A stretch of DNA of 64,000 bases from Strigamia acuminata (lineage: Eukaryota; Arthropoda; Chilopoda; Geophilomorpha; Linotaeniidae): assembly GCA_949358305.1 (NCBI GenBank), contig OX442319.1, positions 12,710,001 through 12,774,000 on the forward strand, given 5' to 3'. This document shows, piece after piece, positions 40,506-51,464 of the stretch (the stretch's first letter is position 1; every line of letters begins with the position of its first letter). Both the position numbers and the translations under genes were made by a program. The notes below the pieces were generated by a model. The model had not been told where the DNA came from and searched no databases. It saw only the letters and a program-made list of their open reading frames with translations.

Positions 40506-40811
40506 ATGACGAACACTGAGAGAATTTTGCTCAAGATTTTCTACGTTTTGGAGTTGATAATGCCATCGGACGCGGCAATACCATTTATTATTTTGGGCAT
40601 TTTTTTGAGCATGAAATTCGTCATTTTCCCAACACCGGTCGTCATTTTTTTCTCTTCAATCAGCTATGCATTGCAATTTGCATTTGCCATCTTCGTGATT
40701 TATTTTGTATGTTATCCCTTATACATATTAGTGTCGTATTTTGTTAAGACACACATTCATCGATTTTCATCCTTACTTGCGCCACGAGCAACAACAAAAT
40801 CTGTTGAATGA
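40506..40811 (+). CDS. Small membrane protein, copy 2 (unrecognised)
   Basis: 101 codons from MTNTERILLKIFYVLELIMPSDA. Paralogue of 37556-37900 with the same hydrophobic profile and the shared stretch FVIFPTP, YPLYILVSYFVKTHI, SSLLAPRATTKS. The two differ at many residues inside the hydrophobic core yet both stay open, which suggests constraint. The start follows a splice acceptor; an alternative start at 40447 would add three residues through the leader exon. Confidence 0.55.
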   Translation: MTNTERILLKIFYVLELIMPSDAAIPFIILGIFLSMKFVIFPTPVVIFFSSISYALQFAFAIFVIYFVCYPLYILVSYFVKTHIHRFSSLLAPRATTKSVE

Positions 40812-41380
40812 CACGAATCTTGTTTTCATTTATTTAATTTTGTTTATGTATTACAATTGTTTCTATTCTAGCAAATGTTATCGGTATTTTAATACAAACA
40901 ATAAACAATTATAAAAATATTCCACAAAGTTCCAAAGAAATCATCACTATAATTTATATCATTTCATTATGAAGTTATTATATCGTAATTTATATCATTT
41001 TACTAATGAAATTATTATAAACACTGGAAAAAAATGGCTTTGAACGTATTTTAGTTGCTGAAAAGTTCGAACTTTAAGCTTTGTAAAGACACTTTTACAT
41101 ACCGTCTAATTCACACTAAATTTTTGGAACATTTACAATTCTTAAAGCTATATTTTTTTCTAGTGCATAAAGCTTTGTGACAAATATTAAACATTAAATG
41201 CGTGCAGCCCAGGTGTTGCAACACCCCACGTTAAAAGAAGCACAAAAAAATCTAAATAAAATATATTTTCTGTAAAACTAATCACACATCCTGGTGATGC
41301 CAAACACATGTGTTAAACTGACGGTTTGATTGAATTTATTTGTATTTTGTAGAGATTTGATCAACCGTATGGTGCTTGTA
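40812..41380. other. 3' flank of membrane-protein copy 2
   Basis: AT-rich, duplicated in part at 37860-38160. No coding or RNA gene recognised. Confidence 0.5.
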
Positions 41381-41825
41381 TTGTTCACATCGCACATTTC
41401 CGTATTAGTGCGATTGTTACGCAACTTGTTTATTGTTACATTATGTCTTGGAATTGAGAATCGGTTGGTTATGATTTATATTAATGCGTGTTACGTTGCT
41501 ACAACCGATTCCTATCTGTGTAATGATTTACTAGATTGTCGTCTGTTCAAATGAGCATTTTGTTCATATAATTTGTTCTGTTTTGAGTTATTTGTGTTTT
41601 AACTTTGTACAGGATAAATCAACTGATGGTAATCATTGATTTGTCCTATTGGTAGAGATAGAGTGCAAAATAGCCTCTACTCATGTAGTTTTTGTTCACT
41701 TGTAATGCCTGGATTAAAATGGCCACTTGCATGGTTTTCAAGTGCAAGTTTTATACAACTGTCTGCCATTATTTCACAACACTCACCAGCCTATTTCCAA
41801 CATATTTCTGGTAATGATAATGACT
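41380..41825 (+). mobile_element. Diverged solo LTR related to the MBD-encoding Copia element
   Basis: Collinear with the 484-bp LTR at 50964: TGGAATTGAGAATCGGTTGG against TGGAATCGAGAGCCAACTGC, AATGCGTGTTA, a hairpin-like ATAAATCAAC...GATTTGTCCTA block, GCAAAATAGCCTC, TTCACTTG and AATGGCC(A/G)C. There is no internal region next to it. It indicates an older member of the same family in this locus. The ends are not precisely definable. Confidence 0.5.
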
Positions 41826-41948
41826 TTTAATTATTCTAAACATAATTTCGAGTTGTTTAAGTGCAACAAAATTACTCAAGTTTGACAAGCTTGTATGGTT
41901 TGAATAACAGATGTCAGTAATTCCAGTGTCGCAATACAACGATGATGA

Positions 41949-41951
<3 letters not shown>

Positions 41952-41983
<32 letters not shown>
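41952..41983. repeat. Poly(A) run of more than 30 bases
   Basis: Uninterrupted A tract. It is not next to a recognised retrocopy on the plus strand. Confidence 0.9.
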
Positions 41984-41984
<1 letters not shown>

Positions 41985-42126
41985 AGCAAAACAAGGAAAA
42001 ATTATTTCTGCTTTTTATTGAAATTACAGAACGCATGATTTTAATTTTTATTTTAATCAATCTACAAAAATAATTAATTTTTAGAAATAATTAAAAACAA
42101 CAGTTGGATTAATCGAGTGTTACCAT

Positions 42127-42477
42127 TCAGCAATCTAAGAAATGAGCCGCCATTAGTAAATCAAGAAGAATTGCCGGTTCTACATTGAACGAAGGGACGT
42201 CCAGCGGGCTTTCCCCGTACTGGCCTTTGTAAGCCAAAAACTCGCACACCTTTTTCAGCACGACGCTTGAAATTTGACAAAATCTCACTTTATTTATCTC
42301 ATCCCCGGTGCACTCGCCCGGCCCGATGAGCATCTCCGCGACGGTTTTTGACAGATTTGCATATTTGCGCAGAATGATAAATTCCGTTCCGTCACAAGAA
42401 ACGAACTTCACGCACAGAGACTGCGGTCCTTTGCAGTCGCAATCTCCATAAACCTTCTCCACTTTAGAATCAGTCAT
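42127..42477 (-). CDS. Divergent intronless Elongin-C-like protein
   Basis: 116 codons in one exon. It aligns over its length with Elongin C (about 112 residues, SKP1/BTB fold): CVKFVSCDGTEFII, MLIGPGECTGDEINKVRF, SSVVLKKVCEFLAYK and the near-invariant tail LLMAAHFLDC. Elongin C is normally extremely conserved in animals; this copy differs at roughly half its positions and has extra cysteines near the N-terminus (DCDCKG). Elongin C bridges Elongin B to BC-box proteins in transcription elongation and cullin-2/5 ubiquitin ligases. Lack of introns suggests an old retrocopy or a fast-evolving paralogue. The open frame and kept tail argue that it is functional. Confidence 0.85.
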   Translation of the reverse strand: MTDSKVEKVYGDCDCKGPQSLCVKFVSCDGTEFIILRKYANLSKTVAEMLIGPGECTGDEINKVRFCQISSVVLKKVCEFLAYKGQYGESPLDVPSFNVEPAILLDLLMAAHFLDC

Positions 42478-42877
42478 GGTAATTTAATTTATCAAATTTC
42501 TATTTCTAACCTCGTTGCGTCTCCACAAATCAGTAAGTGCTTAAACCCTGCCATAATTTCGCTTAAATAATTCGTCTTCAGATGTCTTACGTGCGTTACC
42601 TAACGTGTAACGTCGGTATAACGTCAACAATAGTGCTGCACTGCCCTGCACAGAGCTTGTGCTGCACCGCAGTGCTCGGAGCTTGTGCTGCACCGCAGTG
42701 CACAAGTGTCACATTGCTTTGCTCGGTTGTGTTTCTGCTTTTAGTGTTTTTACATACAGTTGACAGCTAAATAGTCATAAACTATTACAAAACAATTTTC
42801 TACAAAGGTTTTTATTGCCTTTCCGTTAAACAAAAATTCAAAAACAATTTTTTCAATAACAACTCTTTTTTCCCCCT
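42478..42877. other. Spacer between Elongin-C-like gene and OMA1 3' end
   Basis: Holds a 26-bp direct duplication around 42650-42705 (GCTTGTGCTGCACCGCAGTGC twice, in part) and the 3' flank of OMA1 with AATAAAAACC on the minus strand near 42815. No gene. Confidence 0.5.
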
Positions 42878-45154
42878 TCACAATCTCTTATCAATTGGTG
42901 TCCGTTTACCGACTCCATGAAAATGTCCTTCGTGGACATAAAGCTCGCCCGGCACGTCCAGTGCTTCCGCCGACCGCGCGTAATCCGGCGCATGTCCATG
43001 ATCATGAATGTGTCCACTGTGGCTCTCCACAATTCTTTCCGCAGAATCAAACTGCCCAGAGTATCCACCCTGGCTTTCCGCAATTCCTTCCGTAGAATCA
43101 AAATGCCCAAAATGGTTGGGCATACCTGGAAAGCTTTCGGTATTCGAGGGCTCCACCTGCCCTTCTTCGATGTTTGACGGCTCCACCTGCCCTTCTTCGA
43201 TGTTCGAGAACTCCACCTGCCTTTCGTCGATGTTTGAGGGCGCCACCTGCCTTTCTAGGATGTTTGAGGGCGCCACCTGCCTTTCTAGGATGTTTGAGGG
43301 CGCCACCTGCATTTCTTCCAGCACATTCTGCGTGACCTCCTGAATGTGCGCGCCCATTCTGTCCATTCCGCTCGTGAGACTACTTTTCTTCGAGGAACCG
43401 GAACCCCAAAACATTCCTTTCTTCTCGACAGGAGGGTCTCCGGCTAATTTCTGCTCAATCTCCTGACGGAAATCGCCAATGTCTTCGCGGGGGTCGTGTT
43501 TAGGCAGTGGTGGACATTGGTTTTCCGCTCTGATTCGAAGAGCTTCTGGGAGGAATCTGTCGACCGTTTTCGACCTGCGCCTGTTGATGTCGGGATGGAT
43601 GGTGAGCCACTCGATTTTGTGTTGGTAGTTCATTCTTTGAATGGTTTCCATTCGACCCCAGAAGGCGCTGCTTTCTCTCACGTCAAAACAAGCCTAGAAA
43701 ATGGCAAATGAGGTTCAGTTTGGTTGGTTGGTTTGCTTCGTTTGCGATTACTTTTGCTAGCATTTGGAGGCCCACTTTATCGGCTTCGTGTTCGAGTAGT
43801 TGGTTGTAGGGCAGATGTAAGAAGAGTGTTTTCATTTTTCTCGCCATGTATTGAGCGACGAATTGGTGAGTGAAGGGAACTGCGCTCCACATCAACATGG
43901 CTCCGGTCATCCAAACTTTGTCCCAGATGCCCAGATTGTTGGCCATTTCTGCCTAAAATATTGAACACTCAGAGATAAACCAACCGTTGGTAAAAGAAAA
44001 TGCAAATCAGAGTTTAACGTTGCTTTAGCTGCCCCTTTGCTTCACTGCAGCGCTGAGGAAAAGAGCTGCACGCATTAACCAATCGTGTATCTTCATTCAA
44101 CGATGCAAACTTTTTTTAAAAAAATTATTTTCTGATTAATTAAACTGTGCTCTACAACTTTATAATTGAAAATTTCCTTCTAAGTTGAACAGTTTTCAAG
44201 TTATAAAATAGAGAACTTTGAAAACCCCCATTGAAAGTGAGAAAAACATTAATTTTGAAGGATGGGACTCTGATGTGCATCTTTTCTTTACTAGACCAAT
44301 CATTACAGTATGTCCGAGAATTGCATGGGCCAATTCATGTCCCAAAACAGCTGCCAATTGCTCATCAGTTTTACACATGCTCAGCATCCCTTCATACACC
44401 AATATCTGGCCTGTCTGCAACCACAATTACCTAATTTACTACATTAAATTAAAATAAGACATCGTCAAACGTCATTTACCGGCAAGGCAAAAATATTGTA
44501 CGACGGCTCATTGACCACAGTCACGGTCCAATCTTTGTGCAACACTTCAGGAATGTCCAGATTGGCCTGAACGATCTGATTAGCCACTCGTTCCACCACC
44601 CTATAACGTTGGTTTCGACTGCTCAAAATGGTTTGCTGGTGACTCAACACGTACTTGAATCGAAATAAAGCAAAACGTACTCAACAGAAACAATTTGGCG
44701 CAATTTAGACTCTTACCATGTTAAACACTTCATCGGAAATTGCTTCCAGTACGGCAGAATTGAGAATGACGAATCGTTTCCGGTGTGTAACGGGAGTTTC
44801 CGCCAGATGTGTGGCGTAAAATACGAAAAAAAACGCCACCATAAAAAATCCCACGGCTTAAAAAAAAATTTTTGTGTTGATTTAATTAATTGCAAATTAG
44901 TTGCACATTTTGGACTTACTCATCGATCGTTCAGCCAGGTAACGCGCTCCGCTTCCAACTGCGAGTCGGTCGTAGAAAGTCGCCGGTTTTGGTTTTTCTC
45001 GTATGAGGTAAGGAATAGGCCAAAGTTTCCACATTTTCAAGGCTTGCACTCGTTTTTTCGGATCGATTTTCTGCGATATGCGACGAGTGGAAGCCAGCAA
45101 CGGGTACAGTTGGACCTGTCGCTGCTGGACGACACACAGCGCTTGGAATATCAT
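42878..45154 (-). CDS. OMA1: OMA1 mitochondrial inner-membrane metallopeptidase, 6 exons
   Basis: Exons 45154-44920, 44856-44717, 44653-44480, 44414-44307, 43952-43752, 43693-42878 join in phase to 557 codons plus stop. After a basic N-terminal stretch fit for mitochondrial targeting, exon 2 gives one membrane helix (VGFFMVAFFFVFYATHL), then PVTHRKRF. Exon 4 has the M48 zinc site VLGHELAHAILGH (HExxH), and exon 5 the downstream LEHEADKVGL with the third zinc-ligand glutamate. The last exon continues with the family text FWGRM, WLTIHP, LPEALRIR, NCPPL-type. OMA1 cleaves OPA1 under stress and feeds the DELE1 stress signal. Oddity: the C-terminus is extended by six 10-residue repeats (QVAPSNILER type) and a His-rich tail, beyond the usual family end. 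Confidence 0.93.
43165..43315 (-). repeat. 30-bp coding minisatellite in OMA1 exon 6
   Basis: Six in-frame copies of 30 bp encode QVAPSNILER, later QVEPSNIEEG. Adjacent copies differ by a few bases, so copy number probably varies between individuals. Confidence 0.85.
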
Positions 45155-45940
45155 TGTGGAATGTATTTAAACGGTTTAAACGATGCGACAAATTGAAAAG
45201 AGGTTATTCTAGGGGTAAAAATTTGAGGAAAAGAAAAGTCAAAACAGAGAGGGGCATTCCGTTTTGTTTGTTCGGAAAACGCTTGCAACAATATGCACGT
45301 TTGGTTTCGTCGTTTGTTTTGTGATGCAATTATTAATAGAACCTTGCTTTTGATTTATTTCTGTGCAGATTTGCATTTTTGGACAAAAACGTGCAATTTT
45401 CTGTGCAGATTTGCATTTTTGGACAAAAACGTGCAATTTTCTGTGCAGATTTGCATTTTTGGACAAAAACGTGCACTTTTCTGTGCAGATTTTCATTTTT
45501 GGACAAAAACGTGCAATTTTATGTTTAAATAATGACATTTTCGGACATTTCGGTTGGGAATGATCATCTTTAATGAAAAACTACAGTTTCATCAAATTTC
45601 ACAAATAATAATTCCAGATTAACAACTGCAAATTCATGACTTAGTGTAGAGCCAGCCAGCACTGCTAAATACCCCTTTTGAAACTTCACTGCACGACACT
45701 AGTTTGGGAAATCTACAGATAATAATAAAATAACGAGTATGGTATTTATTTAATCATTGCTACATCTTTTTATCAGTTTATTATTTTTATTTTCTTATTT
45801 TAACATTATATACACAACTCAGACGTACAAAAAATTTGAAATTCTATCAAGCACAATTTGTTGTTTTTTTTAAAAAAAAAAAAAATTCACAAGAGTGTAA
45901 GCATGAATAAAAATCACACGCAATAATAAACTTTTTAAAC
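45155..45940. other. Spacer between OMA1 and the MYND gene
   Basis: Contains the OMA1 upstream region, a 40-bp tandem array (listed separately) and AT-rich DNA with a long A run near 45878. No gene seen. Confidence 0.55.
45361..45520. repeat. 40-bp tandem repeat, four copies
   Basis: Four near-identical copies of CTGTGCAGATTTGCATTTTT followed by GGACAAAAACGTGCAATTTT. Each copy contains ATTTGCAT, the octamer bound by POU/Oct factors. It lies about 210 bp upstream of the OMA1 start codon. Differences are single bases in copies 3 and 4. Confidence 0.9.
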
Positions 45941-48900
45941 TCAATTATCAAATAAAGACGCTGTAAATAATTTACTTTGGTTCTCCGTGCTCTTCTCGAT
46001 CATTCCCGGCTTGATTTGCATGAAGGGCGAAACCGTAAAGTGATCTTTAGCGTGGTTCCGAAACCAATCCTCGGCTGAAATGCAAGCAGAAATTAAATCT
46101 TTCGAAAGGAAATTATTTATATTTGAATTTGCATTCTCACTTTGGCAAGATACGCCGCAATAGTAATGCGGTGTTTCCGTCTTGTCACTTACACATCTGG
46201 ATTTAAAACAAGTAAATGTAAAAAAAATACTTTTGGAAAAAGGTTTTTAAATTGGTTTTTCAAATTGCCGCCAGAGTACGCGCCGAAAATCGCAAACTAA
46301 TGAACAAAATATATGGGCAAATAAATCAAGATTAACTTGGTTTCAGAATTTATTGGAACCTTTTTAATGTCGAAAACATCAAAATTAGTATCGGGCGAAC
46401 ATTTTGGCATCTATTAAAGGACATTTCGCCGACATTTCGCCGTAAATCAGCATTTTCTCCATTTTAACTACTTTTAATTTCAATTTTATCATTAATTGGA
46501 AAGTAGACCAAAAACTGCACCAGAAAAGTCTACTTTCCAATCTTATGATTAATTTTTTAATTTATTTTTTTCTAAATTACATAAACTGGAAGTTGAAACA
46601 CACACACACACAAACATTCATGTCAAGTTAAATAAAAGCCTTTAAAAAGACATTTTTGTTTGCATTTTTCATTTTTTGTTTACTTACAAAGAACATTTCT
46701 TCAATTTTGTAATGAAACTGTCAGTGTTGAAACAAAATGAACACCGTGGAACCGTTTTTTTGGTCTTATTGACTGTCTTTGCTGCTGGCTGCACATTTAT
46801 CTGCACACAAATTGTAATGGAAAATAAATACAATTGATTTTTAAAATAAAATTTTATTTATTTAGTTATTATTATTATTGTATTCGTAATTATTTCTATC
46901 ACATTCAGAATTTTTGCTTTAGAAATGCAGGAAAGTCAAGAGGCGAAAATAAGCTATTGGAAACAAATTTTGAAATTTCAATATTTCCAACGGCAAACTT
47001 TGACTTTTTACCCATTGGAAACGAATTGTGACGCATCCAATGGCGCATTTGCCTGCTTTATCCATTGGAATTGCATTTGGACATTTAATTATCATTTTCG
47101 CCATTAAATATTCTCGCCGTTCAAAATTAGGTTCATTCAATCTTCAAAAGACGAATTATCATCTCCTTAAATCACACATTGCCACATACACAACATTCCA
47201 CCATTAAAGAAGTGAATTAAACTAAAAAGATGGCCACCTACAACATGCGATAGCAATATCCAATAGCAATTGCAGGCAGTTCGTCTTCTGAAGATTGAAT
47301 GCAGCAGTACAATGATGTTTGGCAAACATTTTACCAATGTTGTATCTCGTTCACCAAATCGCAAACTAGTTCAAATTCGCGTTCATCACCGTGTGAACTA
47401 GTTCACGTTCACGTTCAAGTTCACGAACTTGAACCAATAGTTCAGTTCACTTTTCTAATTTTTTTTTAAAGAATTGAAATGTTTTTTTTTTATGTTTTGT
47501 GGTTTGCAGATGGAAAAAAAAAACTTTTTTTTTAGTAAAGCAGTCGTTTTCATTGATTTTAATGACGAAAACGGCTGATTTCGCCGTTTTGTTGTAAAAA
47601 GTGATCAAAATGAATGTTTTGATGATGAAAATGTCATCAAAACATTTAAAATCAATGCAAAAAGTTACATTTTTGCGAAGTTTTCATCATCAAACATGGT
47701 GAACGCAAACATCGTTCAAGTTCACTCTTAAAAGTGAACTAAGTTCGTTTTTGCGTTCACTTGTAAAAGTGAACTAGTTCGCAATCTTAGTTCGCAAACT
47801 AACGAACTTAGTTCGCGTTCGATACAACACTGCATTTTACCTTCCTTGGTTCTTCTAATTCTTTTTTTTCTTCATTCCTAAACTCATCCACTGTAAACAA
47901 TCTTGCTTTCATCACCTCCAACTTCTTATCCCAGCATTCAATCTCCCTATAGCTACTGTCATCAGGCGCCTCACTTTCACAATCAATGATCTCGTCCAGA
48001 TCAAACTTAACAACCGTCTTGCGCTCTTTCAACAGTGTTCGTATCCAAGGAATGGCCTCTTGGTTGACACCGAGCAAGTGCAGGATGCGAACACCCCAAG
48101 CGTGCACGAAATAATGCTCTATTAGACGTGGCTGAAAATCAAAGTTCAAGTAGAGATCTGGGGGCGACCAATAGTTGCTCTTCGAATCCACTTGGTTCGC
48201 TTCCAACCACACGAAAAACACTTCGCACAGAGAACATCCGAAAAGAAATTCTAAAAACGTACTTAGTGAATTATTCTGCTCCTAAAAATTTAAAAAACAA
48301 ATATATAATATATGCACTGTTTATTTATATATATACAGTATTTTGCAAACCATAACACGCACTTTTTTATCCCACAAAATCAATAAATCGGCGAATTATA
48401 GAAATAATAATTAAAAATTTAATTTAATTTAATTTGTGGTGCGTCTTATGGTCCGCAAAATACGGTAATTATTTTATATTTAAGGAAACCTCGAGTTCAA
48501 GCATTGTTTCTTCTTTTACAGTTTTTATATCTTCTATTTTTTCATCTAGAAAAAAAAATTAAAAAAATTAGTTTTTTTTCCAAATTTTTAAATAAAATAT
48601 TTATATTTACCATTGATTTCAGACATCACATTTGTAAAAATATTCAAGCAATAATTGATGGTGTCTTTCGGTGACCCTTCCAAAAAATTTTTATGTATCA
48701 ATCCACACAAGATGCGCATCACATCTATTGTATGGCAGTTCACACACTATTTAAATCGATTAAGAAAAATAAATATAAAATAAAAATAATTAATTTCATA
48801 CTTAATTGATAATTTACCAATGGCTCCTCAATTATCTCCGGATGAAATGAAAAATTTAACCAAAATCGAAACCAAAACTTGACACCCTGCAAAACCAAGC

Positions 48901-49066
48901 CTGAAATATTGATCTGAGTTTTTAATTACGTCATTACCTGATCTTTGATCATCGTTTTAAATTCTGGTAAACGATTTAGAACAAAATTAGGCCCACAGCC
49001 AAGACTAGATATCCGTTCGTAGCAGGTTGTATAGCGCAGTTTCTTTTTCAAGTTAACAAATCTCAT
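45941..49066 (-). CDS. MYND-type zinc-finger protein, 8 exons
   Basis: Exons 49066-48938, 48886-48818, 48746-48611, 48545-48490, 48281-47841, 46800-46688, 46196-46141, 46074-45941 have GT/AG borders and join in phase to 377 codons plus stop. The C-terminus is a MYND zinc finger split over three exons: CSFCFNTDSF, LKKCSLC, YYCGVSCQTEDWFRNHAKDH, with C-x2-C, C-x2-C, C-x3-C and H-x3-H; the usual last Cys is His. MYND fingers bind proline-rich partners. The N-terminal 300 residues (MRFVNLKKKLRYTTCYERIS, VKFWFRFWLNFSFHPEIIEE, CVNCHTIDVMRILCGLIH) are probably helical and I do not recognise them, so I do not assign a named orthologue. Agreement of phase at seven junctions is the main support for one gene. 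Confidence 0.75.
46260..46650 (-). repeat. Inverted, deleted copy of the copy-5 insertion, in a MYND intron
   Basis: Reverse complement matches 38716-39070: AAAGGCTTTTATTTAACTTGA, TTGTGTGTGTG...TTCAACTTCC, GCCAAAATGTTCGCCCGATA, TTTTGATGTTTTCG. The central part is shortened. Dispersed copies on opposite strands confirm a mobile repeat. Confidence 0.7.
47134..47310. mobile_element. Short MITE in the large MYND intron
   Basis: ATTCAATCTTCAAAAGACGAA at the left and TTCGTCTTCTGAAGATTGAAT at the right are inverted repeats enclosing about 170 bp. No coding content. The next part of the intron (47365-47825) is another palindromic repeat family made of GTTCAC/GTGAAC words. Confidence 0.6.
47365..47825. 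repeat. GTTCACGTTC-type palindromic repeat
   Basis: Dense GTTCACGTTCAAGTTCAC and complementary GTGAACTAGTTCGC words at both ends around a T-rich core containing AAAACGGCTGATTTCGCCGTTTT-like hairpin text (in part). It is the form typical of small non-autonomous DNA elements. Confidence 0.6.
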
Positions 49067-49584
49067 TTTTTTTCCGAAAATTGGAATCAATCAAACGCGT
49101 GTGGACACTCTTGGGTGAAGTGGGTGTTGTTATTTCGTTGGTAATTACTTCACATTGATTTCGTTTGAGAAGCCATGCGGATTTTTGTTAAATTTTGCCG
49201 CTAAATGTTTCTGCTGTGCCGAGGTAACAACGGTCAAATTGTTGGTCGTGACAATGGCGCTGTAGATAATGGGTGACGTCGTTGGCATGGTTGTTGACTT
49301 TTGCTACTTGATCTTTTGACTAAAAAGAGATTTATTAGGCAGGCTAAAAATGCATTTCTGCAGCTAAAAATGCAATTTTTGCCACAACAAGCACTTATGT
49401 TGCATGAAGGGTTTTTTTCTCTCATAAAAATGCATTTTATTTCATTTTTCTTTCATAAAATGCATTTTATTTCATTTTTCTCTCATAAAAATGCATTTTA
49501 TATCATTTTTCTCCCATAAGAATGCATTTTATTTCATTTTTCTCTCATAAAATGCATTTTATTTCACATTTATGAGAAGCAATG
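49067..49584. other. MYND gene upstream region and ATGCATTTTATTTC array
   Basis: 49067-49330 is the 5' flank of the MYND gene. 49340-49570 is a tandem array of about 28-34 bp (AAAATGCATTTTATTTCATTTTTCTCTCAT, in parts) related to the one in TUBD1 intron 1. Nothing coding. Confidence 0.6.
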
Positions 49585-50261
49585 TGTCACGGGCACGTCT
49601 ACCCGCCTATTTTTATTTTAGAATAACCCGATCTTATTTCTTATAATATTTTCTTGTTTCTCTCACTTGTGATGATTCATCTCACTTACTCATCTTCATT
49701 TAATGAATGCGCAATCTGGATGATGCGCATATCATTATTCTTAACAATTGAACTCCTATTTTCACCTTTCCACCCCCTTCTCTAATTGATCTGACCAGTC
49801 ACATGACTGAGTTTTCTTCTTTCCAATCATCCTAAGTTTAATCACTTCTTCTTATGCTCTCTACTGGATAACACCATTCTCCTTTAGTAACATCTAGATT
49901 TAGTCCTCTATTATTTGCGCCTTCAACAAGCGCCACTACATCTAACCCTATTGCGCTATTTTCTAAGCCGACATCTTTTATATTATCACTGCCCGATGAT
50001 ATCCCCTTTCCACTCTAGGTAATGTCATCGCGCTTTCATTCTTTTACGCCTACAAACACCCGTCGTAAGCAAGGAACTGTCCAATATAAATTATGTTAGT
50101 CAAACGCGAGTATTAGGTTTCCTGAGTTTCTGGATGTCCACATTTGAAGGAAACAAGGTTTAGGGAAATCTACGAACTTTGCCCATTACTATTGCGCGAA
50201 TTAGTTTTTGCGCGATATTTGTTTAGAATTAATTATACCAACAGAATTAATCGAGACAACA
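49585..50261 (+). repeat. Probable 5' LTR of the Ty3/Gypsy element
   Basis: Begins TGTCACGGGC and ends ACAACA directly before a primer-binding-type TGG. About 677 bp with no ORF. The matching 3' LTR is not inside the window, so the boundaries rest on TG/CA ends and the following TGGCGAGCCTGACAGGA, which has the form of a tRNA 3'-end complement. Confidence 0.6.
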
Positions 50262-50963
50262 TGGCGAGCCTGACAGGATTCTCGCTTATTTAGGCTGGAA
50301 ACGCGCAAGAAAGTTAAGTTTTCGTTTAAATTATTAATCATTTTCATTATTTTTTCATCATGTCGAATGAGTTGGGAAACGGTGAGGAAAACCCCACTGT
50401 ACGAGACCCCTTTGATTTGGACGAGCTGGCTTCGTCTCTCGACTGGCAGCGTTATGAGCGTTTAAGGCGAGCACGAGCGGAGCAAAGTGAGTTATTGATA
50501 ACCATTGCGAATTCAATGCCGCAAACTTTTCGCGACAACATGTCGGCTCCAATATCTGGCGTAAACATTTCTGCGCCAACGACAGTTGCCACGTCAACAC
50601 CAGCGTATCAGCTCGTGCCTCCAGCTTTCTTCACTCCTGGCACGTCAGGAATATCAATGAATCCGACGATTTTACATTCCGAAGCTTTATTGATGTGTGA
50701 TATTCGTAATCAGTTTTTCGTTCAGGCACAGGGACTACTCAAAGAAATGCGAAGCATTTACCAACAAGGCACCAGCCCTCCACATCCAACGACACCCCCG
50801 TCAGAGGATGGTGGGTCCTCTCATGGATCCATAAGGGTAAAAGGCAATTCGGCACCATTAGGAAATGAACTTTCCACGGAAATTCCGCACCTAGAAGGAG
50901 CAAGCCACCAACAACAATTTGCGCCCACCACCATAAATGCGCAACCGACGTCTACAACAACGA

Positions 50964-51447
50964 TGTTGGGTCAAAGCAGTTTTTCATTTCACGTATTAAC
51001 GGCGCACCTTTTCTGGCTAAGTGCGTTAAAGGCGAAATTCGGGTCGCATTGTTTACTGTACTGGAATCGAGAGCCAACTGCATCTGACTGTCGCAATGCG
51101 TGTTAAATACTACAGTTGGCTCATGTTTATCAATGGATTTCGAGTTGTCGTCTGCTATGATTTAGTTTATCTATTATTTCCCCCAGTGCATTATCCAGTG
51201 TTAATGCTGGCTTTGAGTTATCTTTACTTTGGTTGTGTAAAGAACAAATCAACCTTTCCATCAGGATGATTTGTTCTACTTTTAGATCGAGGGCAAATAG
51301 CCTCGACACCTGTACATATTCACTTGCTCACCTGTTCTTGCCTGAATAAAGATGGCCGACGCGTTTGTGCGGTTTTCAGGCACAAAATGACTTTCGTTTC
51401 GTCTCCAGTTTATTTCCCGGCGTTGACAACTTCACTTAGCATCGTCA
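50964..51447 (+). repeat. 5' LTR of nested Copia-type element
   Basis: 484 bp, starts TGTTGGGTC, ends ATCGTCA. AATAAA lies at 51345. Its copy at 55944-56427 appears identical by eye. Preceded by AACGA (50959-50963). Confidence 0.95.
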
Positions 51448-51448
51448 G

Positions 51449-51464
51449 TGGTAGCAGAGGGTGG
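51449..51464 (+). promoter_or_regulatory. Primer-binding site of nested element
   Basis: TGGTAGCAGAGGGTGG starts one base after the LTR and matches the complement of the 3' end (CCATCCTCTGCTACCA) of animal initiator tRNA-Met, with one substitution. Confidence 0.85.

Noticed and set aside
49340-49570. Possible CRISPR-like array of regularly spaced ATGCATTTT units
   Set aside because: Contiguous eukaryotic minisatellite without unique spacers; the genome is plainly animal.
50964-51106. Apparent C-terminal extension of Gypsy Gag
   Set aside because: These codons are the 5' LTR of the nested element read through by chance, and they recur at 55944.
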